DNA of 64,000 bases from Pseudohaliea sp964438205 (GTDB taxonomy: Bacteria > Pseudomonadota > Gammaproteobacteria > Pseudomonadales > Halieaceae), in assembly GCA_964438205.1 (NCBI GenBank), contig CAYTJQ010000001.1:38857-102856 (forward strand). The letters are read 5' to 3'. The translations under genes and the position numbers were made by a program. The notes under the pieces were generated by a model. It was not told the origin of the DNA and did not search any database. It worked only from the letters and a program-made list of their open reading frames with translations. This document shows positions 33,140-40,724 of this stretch, one piece after another; the stretch's first letter is position 1, and each line of letters starts with the position of its first letter.

Positions 33140-34279
33140 ATGGCTCGACAGGAACGAAGCAGGCGCTGGGCATCGACGGCGACCGCGACGGTGATCGCCG
33201 CCCTGGTCACCGCGGCGATCACCGCCGCCCTGCACGCCCGCGTGGAGGATCCGGGCGAACGTCCCGGCCGGGACGCCATGCCCGTGGCGACCGCTGCCTT
33301 CACGCAGGTGGGCGCTTTCGAGCGCGAACAGCGCTTCCTCGGCCTGGTGAAAGCGGCCACCAGCGGCACCGTCGGCTTCGAGATACCGGGCGTCATCGAT
33401 GCGATCCTGGTCGATGAGGGGGACCTCGTGGCCGCCGGCAAGCCGCTGGCGCGCCTCGATACGCGTTCCCTGGAGGCCCGGCGCAAGGCCGCGGCCGCGA
33501 CCGTTGCCCAGGTGCGCGCCGAGCTCGAACTCGCCCGGGCGCGCAGCGAGCGGCAGGCGCCGCTCGCGGCCAGCGGCGCCATCTCCCGGCAGAACTTCGA
33601 CGACACGCGCCTGGCCGAAAAGGCCCTGGTCGCCCGCCTGGAGGCGGTAACCGCCCAGCTCGACAGCCTCACGATCGACCTCGACAAGTCCACCCTGCGC
33701 GCGCCCTACGCAGCGCGCGTCGGACGCCAGCACCTGGACCGCGGCACGGTCACGGAACCCGGCAGGGCGGTCTTCACGCTGGTCGCCATTGGTGAGCGCG
33801 AGGCGCAGGTCGGCATTGCCGTGGAACAGGCCGGCACGCTGGCGGTCGACCGGGCCTATCCGCTCGAGCTACGCGGGGAAACGATCGATGCGCGCCTGCG
33901 CGGCATCCGACCCGATGTGGACCCGGTCAGCATGACCGCAGCGGCGATCTTCGTACTGCCCGCGGGCACCGAGGCCTTCGACGGCGAGCCCGTGACCATC
34001 AGCCTGCCCAGGCGCGTCGCGGCGGCGGGGGGCTGGCTGCCGCTGTCGGCCCTGCTGGAGGGCGAGCGCGGCGTATGGACGGTGCTGGCGCTGCGCGAGC
34101 GGGAGGGCGGGACCGTCGCGCTGCGCGAGGTGGTCGAGGTCCTGCACGTGTCCGGGGACCGCGCCTTCGTGCGCGGCACGCTGAATGACGGCGACCGGGT
34201 GATTGCCGACGGCGTGCACCGGGTCGCACCCGGCACCCGCGTCATCGACAGCGCGGGCGACCGGCTCGCGGGGGCCTGA
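33140..34279 (+). CDS. RND efflux periplasmic adaptor (membrane fusion protein)
   Basis: About 379 residues from an ATG after AGAGG. A hydrophobic segment at residues 11-32 is a signal or anchor without a lipobox. The lipoyl half-motifs GFEIPGVIDAILVDEGDLV and LRAPYAARVG flank a helical hairpin of about 60 residues (RRKAAAATVAQVRAELELA). Beta-barrel and membrane-proximal domains follow. It links the RND pump to an outer-membrane channel, which is not encoded here. The pump start lies three bases after its stop. Confidence 0.9.
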   Translation: MARQERSRRWASTATATVIAALVTAAITAALHARVEDPGERPGRDAMPVATAAFTQVGAFEREQRFLGLVKAATSGTVGFEIPGVIDAILVDEGDLVAAGKPLARLDTRSLEARRKAAAATVAQVRAELELARARSERQAPLAASGAISRQNFDDTRLAEKALVARLEAVTAQLDSLTIDLDKSTLRAPYAARVGRQHLDRGTVTEPGRAVFTLVAIGEREAQVGIAVEQAGTLAVDRAYPLELRGETIDARLRGIRPDVDPVSMTAAAIFVLPAGTEAFDGEPVTISLPRRVAAAGGWLPLSALLEGERGVWTVLALREREGGTVALREVVEVLHVSGDRAFVRGTLNDGDRVIADGVHRVAPGTRVIDSAGDRLAGA

Positions 34280-34282
34280 GCC

Positions 34283-37200
34283 GTGCTCGCACACAGCCTG
34301 TACCGCAACGGTCGCTACCTGTGGCTCGCGATCATCGTGATCGTGCTGGTGGGTCTCGCCAGCCTGCGCTCCCTCGGGCGGCAGGAAGACCCCACGATCA
34401 CCAATTACGTGGCCACGATCACAACCTTCTTCCCGGGCGCCGAACCGGCCCGGGTGGAGGCCCTGGTCACCCGGCCCCTGGAGGAGGAACTGCGCGCCAT
34501 CGCGGAAGTCGACGAGGTACGCTCCACGTCGTCCAGCGGCGTGGTATCCGTGGTGGTGGAACTCTACGACACGCTGGCCGATGAGGAGATCGAGCGCGCC
34601 TGGTCCGAGGTGCGCGACGCCATCGACGACGCCACCCTGCAGTTCCCGCCCGGCGTCCTGCCGCCAGCCTTCGACAACAACCGGACCCTCGCCTACGCCA
34701 GGATCGTCGCCGTCACCTCGGCGCCGGGCTACGACGTGCCGCTGTCGCTGCTCAGCCGCACAGCCGACGACCTTGCCGAGCGCGCGCGCAACTTCCCGGG
34801 CACCCGCCTCGTCGAGCTGTTCGGCGAGAGCACCGAGGAAATCCGTGTCGACCTCGACGAGCAGGCCATGCTCGCCCGGGGCATCTCCATGGACGAGTTG
34901 ACCCGGGCCCTGCGCGGCGCCGACCCCCGCCAGGCTTCCGGCAGGGCCAGTGGCCGCATCAACGACCTGCTCATCGAGGTGGCCGGCGAGTTCGACTCCG
35001 CCGCCCGCATCGCCGACGTGATCGTGCGCACGGACAGCCGCGGCGGTGCCGTCACCGTGGGTGACATCGCGCAGGTCTACCGCGCCGAGGCATCGCCGCC
35101 GCGCGCCGCCGCCTTCACCGAGGGGCGGCCCGGTGTGCTCATGGGCGTCGCCATGCGCGAGGGGCTGCAGGTGGATCGCTGGAGCCGCGCTTTCGAGGCG
35201 TTCCTGGACGAGTACCGGTCAGCGGCACCGGCCGGCGTGCTGATCGAGACCAGCTACGACCAGGCCGGCTACACGCTGCAGCGGCTGCGGGATGTGAGCA
35301 TCAACCTGGTCGTCGGCATGGGCCTGGTACTCCTCGTGCTGCTGTTCACCCTGGGGCTGCGGGCAGCCACGGTGGTCGCCGTCATCCTGCCCCTGTGCAC
35401 GGCGCTGTCGATCATCTGCCTGTATCTCCTGGGTCTTCCCATCCACCAGATGTCCGTGACCGGACTCGTCGTCGCCCTGGGCCTGCTGGTGGACGGCTCC
35501 ATCGTGATGACCGACGAGGTGCGCAAGCGGCTGCTGGCAGGCCTGTCGCCGGACGAGGCGATCGGCGACGCGGTCACCCGGCTGCGCGTGCCGCTGCTGT
35601 CCTCGACGGCGACAACGGTGCTGGCCTTCGTGCCCATGGTCCTGCTCCCCGGGGGCGCGGGGGACTTCCTCGGTTCCATCGCCAAGGCCGTGGTGATCAT
35701 GCTGACCGGGTCACTGCTGCTCGCGCTTACGCTGACGCCGGTGCTCGCCGCGCGGCTGCTGCCCGCCGGCCTGACCGGGCGCGAGCGCTGGTGGGAGGCC
35801 GGCCTGCCCAGCGGCCGCGCAGGGCGTGCCCTCGCCCGCGCCCTCGACTGGTCCGTGCGCCATCCGGCGGGATCGGTCGCCCTCGCCCTCGCCCTGCCCG
35901 CGGCCGGCTTCCTGTCCTTCCCGACGCTGACGGCGCAGTTCTTCCCCGGCACGGACCGCGACCAGCTCTACCTGCAGGTGTCGCTGCCGCCCGGGCGCTC
36001 GATCAACGACACCGGCCGCCTCGTGCGCGAACTCGATGCGCGGCTCCGCGAAGAGCCACTGATCCGGCGCATCGACTGGAGCCTCGGCGAGAGCCCGCCG
36101 CCCTTCTACTACAACGTGATCCGCAGCCGCGAGGGCATCCCGGGCTTTGCCCAGGCCATGGTGCTGACCCGCGACGAGAACCGGACCGACGACCTGATCC
36201 GGCGCCTGCAGCGCGCGCTGGACGCGGAGTACCCGGAGGCGCGCATCGTGGTCCATGGCATCGACCAGGGCCCGCCGGTCGCAGCGCCGCTGGAGATCGA
36301 GCTCTTCGGCCCGGACCTGGAAACCCTGCGCCGGCTCGGCGAGGCCTTTCGCCTGCGCATGGAGCGGGTCACGGATATCACCCACAGCAGCACGACGCTG
36401 GTCGCCGGGGCGCCGAAGCTGGTTTTCGAGCTCGACGAGCAGCGCGTGCGCCGCGCGGGCCTCGAGCTTGCCGCGGTCGCCGACACACTGGATGCCGCCC
36501 TGCGCGGCCGCGTGGCCGGGGAACTGCTCGAAGGAACCGAACGCCTCCCCGTACGGGCGCGGCTGCGCGAGAGCGACTGGTCGACGCCGGAGCAGATCGC
36601 CAGCATGCGCCTCCCACTGCCCGGGGCCGCGGAGGGACTCAACAGCATCGCGCTGTCGACGCTCGGCAGCTTCGAGCTGCAGCCGGCGAGCAGCCCGATC
36701 TCGCGCAAGAACGGCGAGCGCGTGAACATCGTGCAGGGCTTCGTCACCCGCGGCGTGCTGGCCGAAGAGGCACTCAAGGAACTGAGGAGCATCCTGGCCG
36801 AGGACCCGGTAACGCTCCCGAACGGCTACCGCTACCAGTTCGGCGGCACCGCCGATGCCCGCGCCAGCGTGGTCCAGAACATCATCGCGCCCATGGGCAT
36901 GATCGTCGCAGCGCTGCTGGCCACCATCGTGCTCACCTTCAACTCCTGGCGCCTCTCTGCCGTCGCCTTCACCGTGTTCCTGCTCTCCATGGGCCTCAGC
37001 CTGCTGGCCCTCGCGGTGTTCCGCTATCCCTTCGGGGTGCAGGCGCTGATCGGGGTCATCGGCTCCATCGGTGTCTCGATCAACGCCGCGATCATCATCC
37101 TCACCGCGCTGCAGCTCGACGAGCGGGCCATGCGCGGCGATGTCGGCGCCGTCTGCGAGGTCGTGCTGGGCTCGAGCCGCCACATCGTGTCCACGACGAT

Positions 37201-37426
37201 CACCACCTTCGGCGGCTTCCTGCCGCTCATCCTCGAAGGCAGTCAGTTCTGGCCGCCCTTCGCAATGGCGATCGCCGGCGGCGTACTGCTTTCCACCGTC
37301 GTCTCGTTCTTCTATATTCCGCCCATGTTCATGCTCGCCTATCATCGCCGCCACCGCCGGGCCGGGGCGGAGCAGCCCGTGCCCGCCGGCGCTGTCGGCG
37401 GCCTGCCGCCGCGCGAACCGGCGTGA
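34283..37426 (+). CDS. RND-family efflux transporter, HAE1/AcrB-like
   Basis: A 1047-residue inner-membrane proton antiporter with the duplicated RND layout: TM1 at about 12-30, a periplasmic loop to about 335, TM2-6, a second loop of about 540-855 and TM8-12. The TM4 motif is LVVALGLLVDGSIVMTDEV, with a single Asp where AcrB has an Asp pair; other HAE1 members show this too. The substrate is unknown. The GTG start is coupled to the adaptor gene, and the last four bases (GTGA) overlap the TetR start. Confidence 0.93.
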   Translation: MLAHSLYRNGRYLWLAIIVIVLVGLASLRSLGRQEDPTITNYVATITTFFPGAEPARVEALVTRPLEEELRAIAEVDEVRSTSSSGVVSVVVELYDTLADEEIERAWSEVRDAIDDATLQFPPGVLPPAFDNNRTLAYARIVAVTSAPGYDVPLSLLSRTADDLAERARNFPGTRLVELFGESTEEIRVDLDEQAMLARGISMDELTRALRGADPRQASGRASGRINDLLIEVAGEFDSAARIADVIVRTDSRGGAVTVGDIAQVYRAEASPPRAAAFTEGRPGVLMGVAMREGLQVDRWSRAFEAFLDEYRSAAPAGVLIETSYDQAGYTLQRLRDVSINLVVGMGLVLLVLLFTLGLRAATVVAVILPLCTALSIICLYLLGLPIHQMSVTGLVVALGLLVDGSIVMTDEVRKRLLAGLSPDEAIGDAVTRLRVPLLSSTATTVLAFVPMVLLPGGAGDFLGSIAKAVVIMLTGSLLLALTLTPVLAARLLPAGLTGRERWWEAGLPSGRAGRALARALDWSVRHPAGSVALALALPAAGFLSFPTLTAQFFPGTDRDQLYLQVSLPPGRSINDTGRLVRELDARLREEPLIRRIDWSLGESPPPFYYNVIRSREGIPGFAQAMVLTRDENRTDDLIRRLQRALDAEYPEARIVVHGIDQGPPVAAPLEIELFGPDLETLRRLGEAFRLRMERVTDITHSSTTLVAGAPKLVFELDEQRVRRAGLELAAVADTLDAALRGRVAGELLEGTERLPVRARLRESDWSTPEQIASMRLPLPGAAEGLNSIALSTLGSFELQPASSPISRKNGERVNIVQGFVTRGVLAEEALKELRSILAEDPVTLPNGYRYQFGGTADARASVVQNIIAPMGMIVAALLATIVLTFNSWRLSAVAFTVFLLSMGLSLLALAVFRYPFGVQALIGVIGSIGVSINAAIIILTALQLDERAMRGDVGAVCEVVLGSSRHIVSTTITTFGGFLPLILEGSQFWPPFAMAIAGGVLLSTVVSFFYIPPMFMLAYHRRHRRAGAEQPVPAGAVGGLPPREPA

Positions 37427-38055
37427 GCAGGGCGGAGAAGAGCTACCATCACGGTGACCTGCGCAACGCGCTTATCGTCGCCGCGGCGGAGCTGATCGAG
37501 GAGAGTGGTTCCCTGGGCTTCACCATGGCCGACGCGGCGCGCCGCGCCGGGGTCAGCAACGCCGCCCCCTACCGGCACTTCCGCGACAAGGAGGCCCTGC
37601 TCGAGGCGGTGAGCCAGCTCGGCTTCTTCGGCCTCAGCGAGACCGCGCGCGCGATACGCGACCGGCACCCTGCGGGCAGCATCGAGGCGATCATCGCCCT
37701 CGGCAAGAACTACATCGCTTTCGTCACCGCGAAGTCAGCCTTCTACGACCTCATGTGGGGCGATATCGGCAAGCGCGCCTTCGATGCCGACAACTTCGAT
37801 CGCAAGGCGGTCGGCTTCTTCGTGCTGGTGGAAACGGTGCGCGCCTACCTGGCAGCGCAGGGCGCAACCGACGTCGACGAGCTCGACACCGCCATCAAGC
37901 TCTGGGCCCTGGTACACGGCTTCAGCGCCATCTGCATGAGCGGCAAGCTGCCCTACTTCCATCCCGAGGCCGACGTCCCGGCCATGCTGGACACGGCGAC
38001 GCGCAGCTTCCTGGCCGGCGTTATCGCGGGTCGCGGGAAGCCCCCGACGCCCTGA
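37423..38055 (+). CDS. TetR/AcrR-family transcriptional regulator
   Basis: A 210-residue regulator with GTG start overlapping the pump stop (GTGA). The helix-turn-helix lies at about 14-58 (YHHGDLRNALIVAAAELIEE, FTMADAARRAGVSNAAPYRHF). The C-terminal domain (from about residue 80) has the TetR_C/WHG-like pattern with LWALVHGFSAICMSGKLPYF. Being last in the operon behind two palindromic operators, it is likely an autoregulatory repressor of the efflux system. Its 3' end overlaps the convergent membrane-protein gene by 35 bases. Confidence 0.9.
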   Translation: MSRAEKSYHHGDLRNALIVAAAELIEESGSLGFTMADAARRAGVSNAAPYRHFRDKEALLEAVSQLGFFGLSETARAIRDRHPAGSIEAIIALGKNYIAFVTAKSAFYDLMWGDIGKRAFDADNFDRKAVGFFVLVETVRAYLAAQGATDVDELDTAIKLWALVHGFSAICMSGKLPYFHPEADVPAMLDTATRSFLAGVIAGRGKPPTP

Positions 38056-38770
38056 AATCGCAGCGGGCCTCCTGCGCGAGGCGGGCGGCCGCGGCAAAGG
38101 GCGCGGCGAGATCCGGGTAGGCCGAGAGGCACGACCCGGTCAAGCCCTGGTCGATCTCGGTGTCCGGCGGCAGCGGCGACGGTATGGTCGCGCGGAGGAC
38201 GTGATGGATCGGCCCGCCAGGGTCGGCACAGGCATCCGGTGTGCGGTATAGCACCCCCTCGGCCGCCCGCAGCGCCGTGAGCAGTTCGACCGCCTGCTCC
38301 CCGGACAGCGTCCCCTCGCAGGCGCCCCCCGCCTTCTCGGCGGAGAAGCGGCGCCGCGACCAGTCCGCGCTGAAGCGCTCGAACGCGGGCGGGGCGCCGG
38401 GCCCGGCGGTCAGCGCGACGCGGAAGGCCGGCAGCCGCGTGTAGGCCTCCTCGAGCTGAGCTCGGGTCTCGACCCGCGACACCAGGAGTGCATAGCCCAG
38501 CGACCCGTAGACCAGCAGCCCGGCGAGGCCAGCGACTGCAGCCACCCTGCGAAGAGCTTTCGGCGACAGGCGGACCGAGAGGAAGATACCTGCAACGAGC
38601 GCCGCGACGGCGCCGAGCGCTGCCCAGCCGACGACGATGGCGGGCCCGGCCAGGCCGCTCCCCGGCGGCACGCAGCAGCGCCCCGCGACGTAACCGGCCA
38701 GGGCAAAGCCACAGCCGGCGAGGCCCAGCGACAGCAGGAGCCGCAGCAACACCCTGGCGGTGCGATTCAT
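38021..38770 (-). CDS. Hypothetical membrane protein with soluble C-terminal domain
   Basis: 249 residues, family not recognised. Hydrophobic segments are at about 8-28, 41-66 and 74-97, followed by a soluble, Cys-containing domain of about 150 residues. Cysteines around GACEGTL, DACADPGG, GSCLSAY and EARCDFR suggest disulfides and a periplasmic domain. The ATG at 38770 has only a weak ribosome-binding site. It lies 58 bases past the stop of the PEP-CTERM-like gene on the same strand. Confidence 0.6.
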   Translation of the reverse strand: MNRTARVLLRLLLSLGLAGCGFALAGYVAGRCCVPPGSGLAGPAIVVGWAALGAVAALVAGIFLSVRLSPKALRRVAAVAGLAGLLVYGSLGYALLVSRVETRAQLEEAYTRLPAFRVALTAGPGAPPAFERFSADWSRRRFSAEKAGGACEGTLSGEQAVELLTALRAAEGVLYRTPDACADPGGPIHHVLRATIPSPLPPDTEIDQGLTGSCLSAYPDLAAPFAAAARLAQEARCDFRASGASRDPR

Positions 38771-38828
38771 ACGGGGAACTTATGCGTTACTCCCGCCGAG
38801 GCCAAACAGAAAAATCGAGCGCCCGCTA

Positions 38829-40346
38829 CTAGGCGGCCACGCGCTCGGGCCGGGGGCGGCGAGCGTGCCGGCTGCCGAGGAGTGCGAGCACACCGGCAAC
38901 GAGCAGGGCGGGCATGCCCGGCGCCGGCACCTGGCCGAAGCTGGCCGCCGCAAATTCCCGGGCACTGGCGAACTCCCGGTCGGCAAACGAAAAGCTCTCC
39001 CAGTTGGCCAGGCCCAGTTGCCAGCGGAACTCACCATCGTCATAGCTGAGGTCAAAGGCGCTCCCGTCGAAGCCGAGGCGATCCAGGTCGGCGAATAGCA
39101 AGTCACCGAAATCGACGTGGTCCGTATCCTCACCGCCGTCGAAAAGGTCGTCGAAGAACAGGTCTGCGCCAAAGAAACTGAGGAGATCATCGCCACTCCC
39201 AAAGTCAGCGGCTCCCTCGATCACGCTGCCGTCAAACAACTCCACCGTATCGTTCCCCGCCCACAGGGAGAGCGCCGTTCCTCCGGTACCGGTTATGCGG
39301 CCGCTGTTGCGAACGATTTGCGTCTGGACATTTTCAGGGTCCTCGTCGGGGTCGGTAAGGCCATTCTCGACCAGTATGCCGAACTCGCCCTCGATAACGC
39401 CGCGGTTGATCACCTCGAGCTGACTGTCACCCTGGTCGACGTCGATACCCGCCTCGCCGGCCGCGCTAGTCACGATCTCGCCATCGTTCTCGATGGTCCC
39501 GGAATCCACGTCAATGCCATCACCGCCATCGGAACGCACGGCGCCCGTCTCGGTGATGGTGATATCCGCATTCTCCCCGACCTGTACTGCATCGTCGTCG
39601 GCGGATTCGATGGTGCCACTGTTGGTGATGACTGCGCCGTCACCGGCCTCGACACCCTCGTCCCTGGCATCAATCGTGCCGCTGTTGTCGAGCTGGAAAC
39701 CGTTGCCGCCATTGCCGTCGTCGTCCGCCCCGGCACGAATGCCCTTGTCATCAGACTCAATCAGGCCTTCATTCGTCACGGTGAGGTTGTCGAAGCCTTC
39801 CGTGTCGATACCCTTGTCGCCGCTGCGAATGGTGCCGCGGTTGGTGACAGTCAGGCCTTCCTCTCCCTGGATGCCCTCGTCACCCCCTTCGATGAGCGCG
39901 CCGCTTTCGTTGGTAATGGTGACTCCATTCTCGGCGTTGATGCCGTCCTTGGTGCCGATGACGGTTCCCGTGTTGTCGATCGTTGCATCGTTACCCACCT
40001 GAATCCCATCATCGCCATCAGCGGCAGTGCTCTCGATGGTCCCGTTATTGGTTATCACGGCATCGTTGTCCGCCTGAACACCGTCGTTGCCGGTACTGCG
40101 AATGGTTCCGCTGTTGACAAGGGTGAGGTCATCGTCGGTCCGCACCGCCTCATCACCATTGGTCACGAGCACACCGCTGTTGACTGTGATCGCAATATCG
40201 TCGCGATCCTTTTCTCTGAAGCCATCCGTGTCATCACTGGCGCAGGTCACGGTATCGGCAGGACTTTCGACGCACTGCGCCAGGGTTACATTGGCAGAGC
40301 CCAGGACCCAGGCGGCCACTAGCGAAAGAAGCGAAAAGCGAAGCAT
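38829..40346 (-). CDS. Acidic beta-helix-type repeat protein with PEP-CTERM-like sorting signal
   Basis: About 505 residues from an ATG at 40346 with AGGA upstream. A signal peptide (1-23, ending NVTLAQ) is followed by about 15 imperfect repeats of roughly 20-25 residues built on the theme ITNSGTIES.DDGIQ, typical of parallel beta-helices in adhesins. The domain is strongly acidic. A non-repeat region (about 370-470) contains FGSGDDLLSFFG. The end is a tripartite sorting signal: VPAPG, a hydrophobic helix, then RHARRPRP. VPAPG is a variant of the usual VPEP. It is inferred to be an exosortase substrate on the cell surface or in the matrix. No autotransporter barrel is present. Confidence 0.8.
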   Translation of the reverse strand: MLRFSLLSLVAAWVLGSANVTLAQCVESPADTVTCASDDTDGFREKDRDDIAITVNSGVLVTNGDEAVRTDDDLTLVNSGTIRSTGNDGVQADNDAVITNNGTIESTAADGDDGIQVGNDATIDNTGTVIGTKDGINAENGVTITNESGALIEGGDEGIQGEEGLTVTNRGTIRSGDKGIDTEGFDNLTVTNEGLIESDDKGIRAGADDDGNGGNGFQLDNSGTIDARDEGVEAGDGAVITNSGTIESADDDAVQVGENADITITETGAVRSDGGDGIDVDSGTIENDGEIVTSAAGEAGIDVDQGDSQLEVINRGVIEGEFGILVENGLTDPDEDPENVQTQIVRNSGRITGTGGTALSLWAGNDTVELFDGSVIEGAADFGSGDDLLSFFGADLFFDDLFDGGEDTDHVDFGDLLFADLDRLGFDGSAFDLSYDDGEFRWQLGLANWESFSFADREFASAREFAAASFGQVPAPGMPALLVAGVLALLGSRHARRPRPERVAA

Positions 40347-40499
40347 TGTCAGATTCCTGCTTGTCGATTGGGGGCCCATCGAATAGCAAGAAACGTGCGA
40401 GATTCCTAACCTGCTGTACTGGCAGGGTTTTCTCCCGCTGGCGCGCTGAGCTCCACCGGCACTTGTAAGGTATTGCGACGTCACGGAACATTAACGCTG

Positions 40500-40652
40500 C
40501 TGTCACACTCAGCGCTATTGGACCCGAGCGCTGTGCTTCCCCCGAGATTCAACGTCCTGCTCAACCCGGAGCACGAGGACTATCACTACATCACCTATGA
40601 CGAGCCCCTACCGTTCGATTTTGACCCGAGGCTGATTGCGGCCAAGCGCTAG
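40500..40652 (+). pseudogene. C-terminal remnant of a RES-domain toxin gene
   Basis: An open frame without a usable start ends in TAG at 40652. Its last residues, DPSAVLPPRFNVLLNPEH, then YDEPLPFDFDPRL, match the C-terminal end of RES-domain toxins (PSAVVP, N.LLNP.H, FDPRL pattern). The upstream part of the domain and any Xre-type antitoxin are missing. It sits in the 378-base gap between the PEP-CTERM-like gene and mutS, where nothing else except promoters is seen. Confidence 0.6.
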
Positions 40653-40724
40653 TGTCCTGGACCGGCGGCGCGATCGCTGGCACAGCGCCGCGACCCTCGC
40701 CTACAATCCCCCGTTTCGCAGCGA

